A stretch of DNA of 64,000 nucleotides from an uncultured Isoptericola sp. (GTDB taxonomy: Bacteria > Actinomycetota > Actinomycetes > Actinomycetales > Cellulomonadaceae), in assembly GCA_947497265.1 (NCBI GenBank), contig CANMFP010000006.1, forward strand, positions 62,001-126,000, read 5' to 3'. Of this stretch, positions 36,220-46,394 are shown in pieces. A program made the translations under genes and the position numbers. The first letter of the stretch is position 1. Every line of letters begins with the position of its first letter. The notes below the pieces were generated by a model that did not search any database, had not been told where the DNA came from, and saw nothing but the letters and a program-made list of their open reading frames with translations.

Positions 36220-37248
36220 ATGAGCACGGACGACGACGGAGCACGGCCCGCGCAGGACCGGCACGTGCCCGTGCTGCTGCAGCGCTGCGTGGACCTGCTC
36301 GCGCCGGCGCTCGCCGAGCCGGGCAGCGTGCTCGTGGACTGCACCCTCGGGATGGGCGGGCACACCGAGGCCGTCCTCGAGCAGCTCCCCGGGGTCCGCG
36401 TGCTGGGCGTCGACCGCGACAGCCAGGCCCTCGAGCTCGCGTCCGCGCGGCTGGCGCGGTTCGGCGAGCGCTTCGTGCCCGTGCACGCCGTGTACGACGA
36501 GGTCGGCGACGTCGCGGCCGACCACGCCGGCACGTCCGACGGGCTCGTCCAGGGCGTGCTGATGGATCTCGGGGTGTCGTCGCTCCAGCTCGACGAGGCC
36601 GGGCGGGGCTTCGCCTACGCCCAGGACGCGCCCCTGGACATGCGGATGGACCAGTCGCGCGGGATGACGGCGGCGGACGTGCTCAACACCTACGACGAGC
36701 GCGACCTCGCGCGGATCCTGCGGGTGTACGGCGAGGAGCGGTTCGCGCCCCGCGTCGCCCGGGCACTGGTCCGCCGGCGCGAGGAACGGCCGTGGGAGCG
36801 GACGGCGGAGCTGGCCGACGCCGTGCGTGCCGCCATCCCGGCGGCGGCACGCAAGACGGGCGGCAACCCGTCGAAGCGGACGTTCCAGGCGCTGCGCATC
36901 GAGGTGAACGGCGAGATCGAGGTGCTCGAGCGTGCAGTGCCCGCCGCGATCGAGACGCTCGCCGTCGGTGGCCGGATCGTCGTGGAGTCGTACCACTCGC
37001 TGGAGGACCGGATCGTCAAGCGGGCCATCGCCCGCGGCACCACCTCGAGTGCGCCGTCGGGGCTGCCCGTCGAGCCGGAGACGCACCGGCCCTACCTGGA
37101 GGCCCTGACCCGGGGCGCCGAGGTGGCCGACGCCGTCGAGCTCGAGCGCAACCCACGGTCGGCGTCGGTCCGCCTGCGGGCCGCGCGCCGGGTGCGTCCC
37201 ACACCCGACCACCTGACCACCAGCCCGACCCGGAAGGAGCCGCGATGA
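36220..37248 (+). CDS. rsmH: 16S rRNA m4C1402 methyltransferase RsmH
   Basis: N4-methylation of C1402 in 16S rRNA. 342 residues: [20 protein letters not shown] motif [58 protein letters not shown], and [22 protein letters not shown] after GGGGGC. Overlaps ftsL by 4 bases. Confidence 0.97.
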   Translation: MSTDDDGARPAQDRHVPVLLQRCVDLLAPALAEPGSVLVDCTLGMGGHTEAVLEQLPGVRVLGVDRDSQALELASARLARFGERFVPVHAVYDEVGDVAADHAGTSDGLVQGVLMDLGVSSLQLDEAGRGFAYAQDAPLDMRMDQSRGMTAADVLNTYDERDLARILRVYGEERFAPRVARALVRRREERPWERTAELADAVRAAIPAAARKTGGNPSKRTFQALRIEVNGEIEVLERAVPAAIETLAVGGRIVVESYHSLEDRIVKRAIARGTTSSAPSGLPVEPETHRPYLEALTRGAEVADAVELERNPRSASVRLRAARRVRPTPDHLTTSPTRKEPR

Positions 37249-37667
37249 GCGCCCTGCGAGCACCCGCCACGTTCCCGGAACGCCGCGGCGAGCCGACGCC
37301 GCGCCGGGCACCGCTCACCGCCGTCGAGGGCGGGGCCGGGCGCCGGCTCGACGCCGTCCGGGCGCCGCTGCAGGCGGCGTCGGGGCTGCCGTTCATGGTC
37401 CTGTGCGCCGTCGTGCTGGTCGGGGCACTGCTCTCCGCCCTGCTGCTCAACACCTCGATGGCGCGCGGATCCTACGAGATGTCGCGCCTGCAGCGTGAGG
37501 TCGGTCTCGTGGCCCAGGACGTCCAGGAGGTCCAGGCGGAGCTGCGGGAGGCCGAGTCGTCGCTGCCCCAGCAGGCGAACCGGCTGGGCATGGTCCCGGC
37601 CGAGGACATGACGATGCTCTCCGTGCTCGAGGGCGAGATCCTCGCGGGGGCCCCGGAGGGACCGTGA
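37245..37667 (+). CDS. ftsL: FtsL-like septum protein
   Basis: 140-residue bitopic protein: a basic cytoplasmic N-terminus, one membrane segment ([23 protein letters not shown], about residues 49-71) and an external coiled coil ([43 protein letters not shown]). Topology, size and position between rsmH and ftsI identify it as FtsL, which links FtsI and FtsW to FtsQ. ATGA and GTGA overlaps on both sides. Confidence 0.88.
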   Translation: MSALRAPATFPERRGEPTPRRAPLTAVEGGAGRRLDAVRAPLQAASGLPFMVLCAVVLVGALLSALLLNTSMARGSYEMSRLQREVGLVAQDVQEVQAELREAESSLPQQANRLGMVPAEDMTMLSVLEGEILAGAPEGP

Positions 37668-39613
37668 GCGCGACACGCCCGGCGCGGCCCCGACGATCCG
37701 GTCCGACCCGGACGCAAGATCGAGGGGTGACGAGACAAGCCGCCGGCCGGAGCCGCGCGACGCGGAGCGCCGGTGCGGCCGGGCGGAAGTCCGCCACGAG
37801 CCGACGGCGGCCACCGCCGTCGCCACCGGCGAAGGGGCGGACCCCTCGCCGGCGCGAGCCCGGCGATCCCGCACGCCGGCAGCGGTGGCTCATCGTCCTC
37901 GCCGCGATCGTCCTGACGGTGTTCGTCGGCAGGCTCGTGCAGGTCCAGGTGGTGCAGGGGGCGGCGCTCGCCTCCGACGCCCAGCAGGACCGGCTCGCCA
38001 CGCAGGTGACGCCGGCGCACCGCGGGGACATCCTCGACCGGGACGGCACGGTCCTGGCCACGTCGGTCGACCGGTACTCGATCATCGCGGACCAGGAGTC
38101 GATCCAGAACTTCCGGGGCAACTCCCGGCACGACGCCGAGGGAGACCCGGTCCAGGACGGCGCCCTGGGCATCGCCCAGCTCCTGGGGCCCGTGCTGGGC
38201 GAGACGGAGGAGACGCTCGCCGCCAGGCTCAACGGCGAGGACCGGTACGTGAAGCTCAAGGAGGGCGTCGTGCCCGAGGTGCAGCGCGCCGTCACCGAGC
38301 TGGACCTGCGGGCGTACATCCGCACCGAGCTGAGCTCGAAGCGGACCTACCCGTCGGGCGCGGTCGCCGGACCGATCCTGGGGTACGTGAACTCCGAGAT
38401 GGACGGCCAGGGCGGGGTCGAGGCGGCGTTCGACGACGTGCTCGCCGGCACGGACGGCACGCGCACGTACGAGCGGGGGCGCGACGGTGTGCCGATCCCC
38501 GCCTCGGAGATCGAGTCCGTGGTGGCGGTGCCCGGCCAGGACGTGTGCCTGACGATCGACGCGGACGTGCAGTGGAAGGCGGAGGAGCTCCTCGACGACG
38601 CCGTCCGCGACACCGGCGCGGCGTACGCCATGGCGATCGTCCACGACCTGCGCACGGGCGAGGTCGTCGCGATGGCCGACTCGGGCGACGTCGACCCGAA
38701 CGACCGCACGACCGACGCCGTCGCCGACGGCTCCCGCGCCGTGAACGTGGTCTTCGAGCCAGGTTCGACCGGCAAGGTGATCGCGATGGCCGCGGCGCTC
38801 GAGGGCGACTACTGGGAGCCCACCGACCAGTTCGAGGTGCCGGACACCTACACCGTCGACGGCGAGACCTTCAGCGACTCGCACCCGCACCCGGTCGAGC
38901 GGTGGACGCTGGCAGGGATCCTGGCGCAGTCCTCCAACACCGGCACGGTGATGATGGGCCAGGAGATCCCGTGGGCCGTGCGGTACGACTACCTGCGCAA
39001 GTTCGGCCTGGGCGAGCGGACGGCCCTGGGGCTGCCCGGCGAGAGCGCCGGGCTGCTGCCGGACGAGAACATCGACGAGATCGAGAACCGCACGCCGTAC
39101 ACGGTGCTCTTCGGGCAGGGCGTGGCGGTGAGCGCGATGCAGGCCACGCAGGTCTTCTCGACGATCGCCAACGACGGCGTCCGCATGCCTGCCACCGTCC
39201 TGGCGGGCACGCAGACGCCCGACGGCGTCCGTACCGACGCGGAACCGGGCGAGGGTGAGCGGGTCGTCTCGGAGCGGACGGCCGACGACGTGCTGACCAT
39301 GATGGAGGCCGCGACCAGCGAGGAAGGGACCGGATCGGCCGCGCAGGTGCCTGGTTACCGGGTGGCCGGCAAGACCGGCACCTCCCAGATGTTCGAGGGC
39401 GGCGGCACCACCTACGTGGCGTCGTACATCGGCGTCGCGCCGGCGGACGACCCGCGCTACACGGTGTCCGTCTTCCTCAAGAGCCCTCGGTCGTCGATCT
39501 ACGGCGGGGTGGTCGCTGCGCCGGTGTTCTCCGAGCTGATGGGCTACACGTTGCGCAAGGAAGGCGTGCCGCCCTCGACGCGTCCCGTCGACCAGTTCCC
39601 GCTGACCTGGTGA
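37664..39613 (+). CDS. ftsI: Septal peptidoglycan transpeptidase FtsI (PBP3)
   Basis: Crosslinks septal peptidoglycan. 649 residues: a long basic, Pro-rich cytoplasmic tail, one membrane segment (WLIVLAAIVLTVFVGRLVQVQVV), the dimerisation domain (RGDILDRDGTVLATS), and a transpeptidase domain with Ser-x-x-Lys (EPGSTGKVI), Ser-x-Asn (QSSNTGT) and KTG (VAGKTGTSQ). No PASTA repeats. GTG start overlapping ftsL; murE has a promoter of its own after it. Confidence 0.96.
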   Translation: MSATRPARPRRSGPTRTQDRGVTRQAAGRSRATRSAGAAGRKSATSRRRPPPSPPAKGRTPRRREPGDPARRQRWLIVLAAIVLTVFVGRLVQVQVVQGAALASDAQQDRLATQVTPAHRGDILDRDGTVLATSVDRYSIIADQESIQNFRGNSRHDAEGDPVQDGALGIAQLLGPVLGETEETLAARLNGEDRYVKLKEGVVPEVQRAVTELDLRAYIRTELSSKRTYPSGAVAGPILGYVNSEMDGQGGVEAAFDDVLAGTDGTRTYERGRDGVPIPASEIESVVAVPGQDVCLTIDADVQWKAEELLDDAVRDTGAAYAMAIVHDLRTGEVVAMADSGDVDPNDRTTDAVADGSRAVNVVFEPGSTGKVIAMAAALEGDYWEPTDQFEVPDTYTVDGETFSDSHPHPVERWTLAGILAQSSNTGTVMMGQEIPWAVRYDYLRKFGLGERTALGLPGESAGLLPDENIDEIENRTPYTVLFGQGVAVSAMQATQVFSTIANDGVRMPATVLAGTQTPDGVRTDAEPGEGERVVSERTADDVLTMMEAATSEEGTGSAAQVPGYRVAGKTGTSQMFEGGGTTYVASYIGVAPADDPRYTVSVFLKSPRSSIYGGVVAAPVFSELMGYTLRKEGVPPSTRPVDQFPLTW

Positions 39614-39628
39614 CCTGTCAGCAGCAGG

Positions 39629-39634
39629 TAGGTT
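39629..39634 (+). promoter_or_regulatory. Leaderless -10 of murE
   Basis: TAGGTT, 7 bases before the GTG at 39642, in the 28-base gap after ftsI. Confidence 0.55.
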
Positions 39635-39641
39635 CTACCCC

Positions 39642-41240
39642 GTGACATCCCCGACCGATCGCATCCGTCCCACGGATCCTGTCCCGCGTCGGCTGGCCGA
39701 CCTCGCCGCGGCCTTCGGGCTGACCGCCGCGTCCTCCGGACCACCCGCCGACACCGTCGTGACGGCCGTCGCCAGCGACAACCGGGCCGTGGTCCCGGGA
39801 GACCTGTTCGTCGCCCTGCCCGGTGCACGCAGCCACGGTGCGGCGTTCGCCGCGGACGCCGTGGGTCGGGGTGCGCCGGCCGTCCTGACCGATGCCGCCG
39901 GGGCCGGTCTGCTGGCCGGTCTGGACGTCCCCGTGCTGGTCGCCGCCGACGTGCGCGCCGTCCTGGGGCCCGTCGCGGCCTGGGTGCACGGCGCGCCGGC
40001 CCAGGACCTGACGACGTTCGCGGTGACGGGGACCAACGGCAAGACGACGACGACGTACCAGGTGGACCACCTGCTGCGCGCCCTCGGGCACCGTGGCGGG
40101 CTGGTCGGCACGGTCGAGACCCGCGCCGGCGACCAGGTGCTGCCGAGCAGGTTGACGACCCCGGAGGCCGCCGATCTCCAGGCGCTGCTGGCGAGGATGC
40201 GCGAGATCGGCGTCGACGCCCTGACGATGGAGGTCTCGTCGCACGCCGTGACGATGCGCCGGGTGGACGGCATCGTCTACGACGTGGCCGGCTTCACCAA
40301 CCTGAGCCAGGACCACCTGGACTTCCACGGCGACCTGCCGACCTACTTCGCGGCCAAGGCCGAGCTGTTCACCCCGGCACGGTCGCGGCGCGGCGTCGTC
40401 GTCGTGGACGACGCCTGGGGCGAACGGATGGCCGCGTCGGCCGGCGTCCCGGTCGAGACGGTGCGCACGCTGCCCGCCGAGGCGGACGCCCCCGCGGCGG
40501 ACTGGACGGTCTGCGACGTCGCCCCGCACGGCACGGGGTCGGCCTTCACGCTGACGCACACCGACGGCCGCTCGCTGCGGACCTCCACGTCGCTCCCGGG
40601 CGGCTTCAACGTGGCGAACGCGGCGCTCGCCGTCGTCATGGTGCTGGCTTCCGGCGCCGCCCTGGAGGACGTCGCGGCCGCCCTCGAGGCCGCGGACGGG
40701 CTGTCCGCCCGGGTGCCCGGCCGCATGGAGGTGGTCGGCGCCGGTGGTGACGGGCACCCGCGCGTGGTCGTGGACTTCGCGCACAACACCGACGCGCTCG
40801 AGCTCGCGCTGGCGGCGCTGCGGCCGACGACGGCGGGCCGCCTCGTCGTGGTCTTCGGGGCCACGGGCGACCGCGACCCGGGCAAGCGGCCCGCGATGGG
40901 AGCCGCGGCCGTGGCGGGCGCCGACGTCGTCGTGCTGACGGACGACGACCCGCACGACGAGGACGCCGCGAAGATCCGCTCCGAGGTGCTCCCCGGGGCC
41001 GAGGCCGCCCGGGCGAGCGCCCGTGCGACGGGGCGCGACGTCGTCGTGCAGGAGGTCGCCCCCCGCGACGAGGCCATCCGGCGAGCCGTGCTGGAGGCAG
41101 GTCCGGACGACACCGTGCTGGTCGCCGGGCGCGGCCACGAGACCATCCAGGAGGTCCGGGGCGTCGACGTCGCCCTGGACGACCGTGTCGAGGCCCGCAG
41201 CGCCCTGCGTGCCCGTGCAGAGAGGACCCCTTCCGCATGA
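39642..41240 (+). CDS. murE: UDP-MurNAc-tripeptide synthetase MurE
   Basis: Adds the third stem amino acid to UDP-MurNAc-L-Ala-D-Glu. 532 residues: TAVASDNRAVVPGDLFVALPG, P-loop [57 protein letters not shown] and VLVAGRGHETIQ. The acceptor-specific DNPR motif of DAP-adding enzymes reads DDDPHDED here, so the third residue may not be meso-DAP; lysine or ornithine is possible in Micrococcales. GTG start with a -10 upstream. Coupled to murF by ATGA. Confidence 0.93.
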   Translation: MTSPTDRIRPTDPVPRRLADLAAAFGLTAASSGPPADTVVTAVASDNRAVVPGDLFVALPGARSHGAAFAADAVGRGAPAVLTDAAGAGLLAGLDVPVLVAADVRAVLGPVAAWVHGAPAQDLTTFAVTGTNGKTTTTYQVDHLLRALGHRGGLVGTVETRAGDQVLPSRLTTPEAADLQALLARMREIGVDALTMEVSSHAVTMRRVDGIVYDVAGFTNLSQDHLDFHGDLPTYFAAKAELFTPARSRRGVVVVDDAWGERMAASAGVPVETVRTLPAEADAPAADWTVCDVAPHGTGSAFTLTHTDGRSLRTSTSLPGGFNVANAALAVVMVLASGAALEDVAAALEAADGLSARVPGRMEVVGAGGDGHPRVVVDFAHNTDALELALAALRPTTAGRLVVVFGATGDRDPGKRPAMGAAAVAGADVVVLTDDDPHDEDAAKIRSEVLPGAEAARASARATGRDVVVQEVAPRDEAIRRAVLEAGPDDTVLVAGRGHETIQEVRGVDVALDDRVEARSALRARAERTPSA

Positions 41241-42643
41241 TCGAGCTCACTGCCGCCGAGGTGGCCGACGCGACGTCCGGGACGCTGCTCGCCGAGGCCG
41301 GCGTGGCCGTGACCGGGCCCGTCGTCGTCGACTCGCGGCTGGTCGAGGCGGGGTCGCTCTTCGTCGCGGTGCCGGGGCAGAACGTCGACGGCCACGACTT
41401 CGCGGCGGCAGCCGTCGCGGCCGGTGCCGCGCTCGTGCTGGCGACCCGACCGGTCGACGGCGTCCCGTGCGTCGTCGTGGGGGACGTCCAGGTCGCGCTC
41501 GGTGATCTCGCCCGCGTGGTGCTGGAGCGGGTGCGCGCGGCGGCGGAGGTCCGCGTGGTGGCCGTGACGGGTTCGGTCGGCAAGACGACCACGAAGGACC
41601 TGCTCGGCCAGCTCCTCGGGCCGGACGTGGGTCCGGAGGCGATCGTGGTGCCCGCCGGTTCCTTCAACAACGAGATCGGGCTGCCCCTGACCGTGCTGCG
41701 GGTCACCACCGCCACCCGGGTGCTGGTGCTGGAGATGGGCGCCGACGCGCCGGGCGACATCACCGCACTGACCCGGCTGGCCCCGCCGGACGTCGGGATC
41801 GTCCTCGCGGTCGGCACGGCACACCTGGGCCGGTTCGGCGACGTCGAGACGATCGCACGCACCAAGGGCGAGATGGTCGAGGGTGTCCGCCCGGGCGGGA
41901 CGGCGGTCCTCAACGTGGACGACTCGCGGGTCGCCGCGATGGCCGCCCGGGCCGCCCCGACCACCGCCGTGGTCACCTTCGGCACGATCCCGGCGTCGAG
42001 CGTCCGCGCGCGCGACGTCGTCGTCGACGGCGGACGGGCACGGTTCACGCTGACCACCGCCGACGGCTCCGCCCCGGTGGCGCTGCGGCTCGTCGGCGCT
42101 CACCACGTGACCAACGCGCTCGCCGCTGCGGCGGCGGCTCTCGAGCTCGGTGTGCCCCTCGACGCGGTCGCCTCGCGGCTGTCGGAGGCCGGGCCGTTGA
42201 GCCCGCACCGCATGGCCGTCGTCGAGCGGTCGGACGGGGTGACGATCGTCGACGACTCCTACAACGCGAACCCGGACTCGATGCGGGCGGCGTTGCGTAC
42301 GCTGGCCGTGATGGCGGGGCGCACCCGCCGGTCGGTCGCCGTCGTCGGTGAGATGCTCGAGCTCGGCGACGCCGCGCGCGTCGAGCACGACGCCATCGGG
42401 CGGCTCGCCGTCCGGCTCAACGTCAAGCGCCTCGTCGTCGTCGGCGAGGGGGCGTACCACGTCCACGAGGGGGCCCAGCAGGAGGGCTCCTGGGGAGAGG
42501 AGTCGGTGTTCGTGCCTGATCTGGAGGCCGCGCGGGAGGTGCTCTCCGCCGAGCTGACCGAGGGCGACGTCGTCCTCGTCAAGGCGTCGCAGGGCTCCGG
42601 CCTGTGGCGGCTCGCCGACCAGCTCGTGGAGGCAGACGCGTGA
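41237..42643 (+). CDS. murF: UDP-MurNAc-tripeptide D-Ala-D-Ala ligase MurF
   Basis: Adds D-Ala-D-Ala to complete the UDP-linked pentapeptide. 468 residues: [29 protein letters not shown]-loop [51 protein letters not shown], and [18 protein letters not shown] overlaps murE and its stop overlaps mraY. Confidence 0.96.
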   Translation: MIELTAAEVADATSGTLLAEAGVAVTGPVVVDSRLVEAGSLFVAVPGQNVDGHDFAAAAVAAGAALVLATRPVDGVPCVVVGDVQVALGDLARVVLERVRAAAEVRVVAVTGSVGKTTTKDLLGQLLGPDVGPEAIVVPAGSFNNEIGLPLTVLRVTTATRVLVLEMGADAPGDITALTRLAPPDVGIVLAVGTAHLGRFGDVETIARTKGEMVEGVRPGGTAVLNVDDSRVAAMAARAAPTTAVVTFGTIPASSVRARDVVVDGGRARFTLTTADGSAPVALRLVGAHHVTNALAAAAAALELGVPLDAVASRLSEAGPLSPHRMAVVERSDGVTIVDDSYNANPDSMRAALRTLAVMAGRTRRSVAVVGEMLELGDAARVEHDAIGRLAVRLNVKRLVVVGEGAYHVHEGAQQEGSWGEESVFVPDLEAAREVLSAELTEGDVVLVKASQGSGLWRLADQLVEADA

Positions 42644-43722
42644 TCGCGGTCCTCGCAGCCGCCGGCGTCTCGTTGCTGGTCGCGCTCCTCGGCACGCCCC
42701 TGTTCATCAAGTTCCTGGTGCGTCGCAACTACGGCCAGTTCGTCCGCCAGGACGGCCCGACGGCGCACTTCACCAAGCGCGGCACGCCCACCATGGGCGG
42801 CGTGGTCATCATCGGGGCCACGCTCCTGGGGGTGGCGGCGTCGATGATCTTCGCCGGTCGGCCACCGAGCGCCTCGGCGCTGCTGGCGCTGTACCTCATG
42901 ACCGGCCTGGGGCTGGTCGGGTTCCTGGACGACTTCACCAAGATCCGCAAGCAGCGGTCGCTCGGTCTGACGGCGCGGGCCAAGATCATCGGCCAGGGGT
43001 TCGTCGGCATCTCCTTCGCGGTGCTGGCCCTGGAGTTCCCCAACGCGAACTCCCGGACGCCCGCCTCGACGCGGATCTCGTTCCTGCGCGACACCAACCT
43101 GGACCTCGCCTTCGCCGGTGCGACCGTGGGCCTGCTCCTGTTCGTGATCTGGGCGAACTTCCTCATCACGGCCTGGTCGAACGCGGTGAACCTCACCGAC
43201 GGTCTCGACGGGCTGGCCACCGGGTCCTCGCTCATCGTGTTCGGTGCGTACGTGCTCGTCGGGATCTGGCAGCTCAACCAGTCGTGCCAGCGGGTCGCTG
43301 CGGCCGGACCGGGCTGCTACGAGGTCCGCGACCCGCAGGACCTCGCGATCGTCGCGGCCGCGATCATGGGCGCCTGCGTCGGCTTCCTGTGGTGGAACGC
43401 GAGCCCGGCCAAGATCTTCATGGGCGACACCGGCTCGCTGGCCCTGGGTGGCGCGCTCGCCGGGCTGTCGATCCTCAGCCGTACCGAGATCCTCGCGGCG
43501 ATCATCGGCGGCCTGTTCGTCATCATCGTGATGAGCGACATCATCCAGATCGGGTCGTTCAAGCTCACCGGCAAGCGGGTCTTCAAGATGGCGCCGCTGC
43601 ATCACCACTTCGAGCTGTCCGGGTGGGGCGAGGTGACGATCGTCATCCGCTTCTGGCTCATCGCCGGGTTCTTCGCCGCGCTGGGGATGGGCGTCTTCTA
43701 CGCCGAGTGGGTCGTCAGTTGA
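42640..43722 (+). CDS. mraY: Phospho-MurNAc-pentapeptide transferase MraY
   Basis: Makes lipid I from UDP-MurNAc-pentapeptide and undecaprenyl phosphate. 360 residues, about ten membrane segments; signatures [63 protein letters not shown] and [17 protein letters not shown] start overlapping the murF stop, which fixes it against the slightly longer ORF. Confidence 0.97.
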   Translation: MIAVLAAAGVSLLVALLGTPLFIKFLVRRNYGQFVRQDGPTAHFTKRGTPTMGGVVIIGATLLGVAASMIFAGRPPSASALLALYLMTGLGLVGFLDDFTKIRKQRSLGLTARAKIIGQGFVGISFAVLALEFPNANSRTPASTRISFLRDTNLDLAFAGATVGLLLFVIWANFLITAWSNAVNLTDGLDGLATGSSLIVFGAYVLVGIWQLNQSCQRVAAAGPGCYEVRDPQDLAIVAAAIMGACVGFLWWNASPAKIFMGDTGSLALGGALAGLSILSRTEILAAIIGGLFVIIVMSDIIQIGSFKLTGKRVFKMAPLHHHFELSGWGEVTIVIRFWLIAGFFAALGMGVFYAEWVVS

Positions 43723-45140
43723 CCGGATCGTCCGGGCCGGTGGACGGAGCGCGCGTGCTGGTGGCCGGGCTCGGGGTGACCGGGCGGGCCGTGGTCGCCG
43801 CCCTGTCCGGGCGCGCGGCGTCCGTGGTCACGGTGGACGCCCGCGCCCAGGACGCCGACGTCGTGGGTGCCGACGCGACGGACGCCGCGGTCGCCGAGCG
43901 GCTCGTGGCGGCGGCCGACCTCGTGGTGGCGTCGCCGGGCTGGCCCCCGTCGGCAGCGCTGCTGACGGCGGCGCGGACGGCCGGCGTGCCGGTGTGGAGC
44001 GAGGTGGAGCTGGCGTGGCGGCTGCGCGCCGGCGCCCCGTGGCTCGCGGTGACGGGCACCAACGGCAAGACCACCACCGTGCGGATGCTGGCGTCCATCC
44101 TCACCGCGGCGGGCCTGCGGACCGCCGCGGTGGGCAACGTGGGCACCCCCGTGCTGGCCGCGGCGCAGGACACCGACCTCGACGTGCTCGCCGTGGAGCT
44201 CTCCAGCTTCCAGCTGCACCACACGGTCTCGATGGAGGTCGAGGCCGGCGCCGTGCTCAACGTGGCGGCCGACCACCTCGACTGGCACGGCTCGCCGGAG
44301 GCGTACGCCGCCGCCAAGGGCCGGGTCTACCGCGGGGCGCGGGTGGCGTGCGTGTACAACGTGGCGGACCCGCGCACCGAGCAGCTGGTGCGCGACGCGG
44401 ACGTCGCGGAGGGAGCGCTCGCGGTCGGGTTCACCCTCGGTGCGCCCGGACCGGGACAGGTCGGCGTCGTCGAGGGGGTCCTCGTGGACCGCGCCTTCCA
44501 CGCACCGGCCGACGCCCGGGACCGGTTGCGCACCGCCGCGGAGCTGGGGACCCTCGACGACCTGGCGCACCTCGGGCCCGACGGCGCGCCGCCGCACGTC
44601 GTCGCCGACGCCCTCGCCGCCGCGGCGCTCGCCCGGGCGCACGGTGTCGAGGCGCGTGCCGTGCGTGACGGCCTGCGAGCCTTCCGCCCGGACGCCCACC
44701 GTGCCGCCGTCGTCCGCCACCTCGACGGCGTGGCCTACGTCGACGACTCGAAGGCCACCAACGCGCACGCGGCCGCGGCCGCGCTGGCGGCCTGCCCGCC
44801 CGGCACCGCCGTGTGGATCGCCGGCGGGCTCGCCAAGGGCGCGTCCTTCGACGACCTGGTCGCGAGCCGCGCGGACCGGCTGCGTGCCGCCGTCGTCATC
44901 GGCACGGACCCGGCGCCGTGGACCGACGCGCTGGCCCGACACGCACCCGAGATCCCCGTCGTCGTGGTCGATCCCGGCGACACTGGCACCGTGATGTACC
45001 GGGCGGTGGGAGCCGCACGGGAGGTCGCCGTCCCCGGCGACACCGTGCTGCTCGCCCCGGCGGGGGCGTCCATGGACCAGTTCTCGTCCTACGCCGAACG
45101 GGGTGACGCGTTCGCCGCGGCGGTGCAGGACCTGGCGTAG
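43719..45140 (+). CDS. murD: UDP-MurNAc-L-Ala-D-Glu ligase MurD
   Basis: Adds D-Glu to UDP-MurNAc-L-Ala. 473 residues: [18 protein letters not shown]-loop [80 protein letters not shown]. The start is probably the rare TTG at 43719, because TTGA overlaps the mraY stop exactly as the ATGA/GTGA junctions do elsewhere in the cluster; GTG 43740 is the alternative. Confidence 0.94.
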   Translation: MTGSSGPVDGARVLVAGLGVTGRAVVAALSGRAASVVTVDARAQDADVVGADATDAAVAERLVAAADLVVASPGWPPSAALLTAARTAGVPVWSEVELAWRLRAGAPWLAVTGTNGKTTTVRMLASILTAAGLRTAAVGNVGTPVLAAAQDTDLDVLAVELSSFQLHHTVSMEVEAGAVLNVAADHLDWHGSPEAYAAAKGRVYRGARVACVYNVADPRTEQLVRDADVAEGALAVGFTLGAPGPGQVGVVEGVLVDRAFHAPADARDRLRTAAELGTLDDLAHLGPDGAPPHVVADALAAAALARAHGVEARAVRDGLRAFRPDAHRAAVVRHLDGVAYVDDSKATNAHAAAAALAACPPGTAVWIAGGLAKGASFDDLVASRADRLRAAVVIGTDPAPWTDALARHAPEIPVVVVDPGDTGTVMYRAVGAAREVAVPGDTVLLAPAGASMDQFSSYAERGDAFAAAVQDLA

Positions 45141-45148
45141 GGAGCACG

Positions 45149-46384
45149 ATGGCGGTCACCCAGGGGGTGCGGCGAGGCACGGAAAGGCCGTGGCTCGGGC
45201 AGTGGAACTCCGCCGCCACCAGCTACTACCTGCTCGTGGGCGCCACCGGGCTCCTGCTGGTGATCGGGCTGATCATGGTGCTGTCGAGCACCACCGTCAC
45301 GTCGATCGCCGCGGGCGACTCGCCGTACACGGCCGGCCTGGACCAGGCGCGCTTCGCGCTGATCGGCATCCCGTTCATGATCCTGGCGATGCGCCTGCCG
45401 CTGCGCTGGTACAAACGTCTCGCCTGGCCCGCCCTCGTCGCGGCGATCGCTCTCCAGTCCCTCACGCTGGTCCCGGCGCTCGGTCTCGGGGCGGGCGGCA
45501 ACGTCGGCTGGGTGCGCCTGGGCGGGATCGTCGTGCAGCCCGCCGAGGTGAGCAAGCTGGCGCTGGCGCTGTGGCTCGGTGCCGTGCTCGGCCGCAAGCA
45601 GCACCTGCTGGGCTCGTGGGGGCACGCGTTCCTCCCGGCGGTCCCGGGTGCCCTCGTCCTGCTCGGCCTGGTGCTGGCCGGCCACGACCTGGGCACCATG
45701 CTCGTGATGGCCGGGCTGGTGGCAGGGGCGCTGTGGGTCGCCGGGGCGCCGTCGAAGATGCTGGTCCTCGGCGGTGCCGTCGCGACCTTCGTCGTCGTCG
45801 CGTTCTTCGTCGTCGGCAACACGAACCGCATCGGGCGCATCATGACGACCTACGGCGGCTGCACCGACCCGCAGGGTGAGTGCTACCAGTCGCTGCACGG
45901 CCTGTGGGGCCTCGGCACCGGCGGGCTCTTCGGCGTCGGGCTCGGGGCGAGCCGGGAGAAGTGGCGGTACCTGCCGGAGGCGCACAACGACTTCATCTAC
46001 GCGGTCATCGGCGAGGAGCTCGGGCTGCTGGGCACCCTCCTGGTGCTCGCGCTGTTCGCCGTGCTCGGGGTGGCGATGGCCCGGGTGGTCCGCCGGCACC
46101 CCGACCCGTTCGTGAAGATCACCACGGCGGCTGTCGCCTGCTGGGTCGTGGGGCAGGCGTTCCTCAACATCGGCGTCGTCGTGGGGGTGTTCCCCGTCAT
46201 CGGCGTGCCCCTGCCGCTCGTCTCGGCGGGCGGGTCGGCCCTGGTGGCGACCATGGTCGCGCTCGGGATGGTGATCAGCTTTGCGCGGTCCGAGCCCGGC
46301 GCGCCCGAGGCCTTCGCCGCCCGTGGCGGAGTGGTGCGGCGATCGCTGACGGTGCTCGGCCGGGGGCGCCGCGCGGGCCGGTAG
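45149..46384 (+). CDS. ftsW: Septal peptidoglycan glycosyltransferase FtsW
   Basis: SEDS-family polymerase that works with FtsI. 411 residues, about ten membrane segments: GLLLVIGLIMVLSSTTVTS, NVGWVRLGGIVVQPAEVSKLALALWL with the catalytic-loop residues, PDLGT-like GHDLGTMLV, EAHNDFIYAVIGEELGLLGTLL and VFPVIGVPLPLVSAGGSALVATM. The insertion TYGGCTDPQGECYQSLHGL is the usual external loop. ATG after GGGAG; its TAG stop begins the -10 of murG. Confidence 0.95.
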   Translation: MAVTQGVRRGTERPWLGQWNSAATSYYLLVGATGLLLVIGLIMVLSSTTVTSIAAGDSPYTAGLDQARFALIGIPFMILAMRLPLRWYKRLAWPALVAAIALQSLTLVPALGLGAGGNVGWVRLGGIVVQPAEVSKLALALWLGAVLGRKQHLLGSWGHAFLPAVPGALVLLGLVLAGHDLGTMLVMAGLVAGALWVAGAPSKMLVLGGAVATFVVVAFFVVGNTNRIGRIMTTYGGCTDPQGECYQSLHGLWGLGTGGLFGVGLGASREKWRYLPEAHNDFIYAVIGEELGLLGTLLVLALFAVLGVAMARVVRRHPDPFVKITTAAVACWVVGQAFLNIGVVVGVFPVIGVPLPLVSAGGSALVATMVALGMVISFARSEPGAPEAFAARGGVVRRSLTVLGRGRRAGR

Positions 46385-46387
46385 GGT
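46382..46387 (+). promoter_or_regulatory. -10 of murG on the ftsW stop codon
   Basis: TAGGGT, whose TAG is the ftsW stop, 7 bases before the murG GTG at 46395. No ribosome site. Confidence 0.55.
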
Positions 46388-46394
46388 CCGGCGT

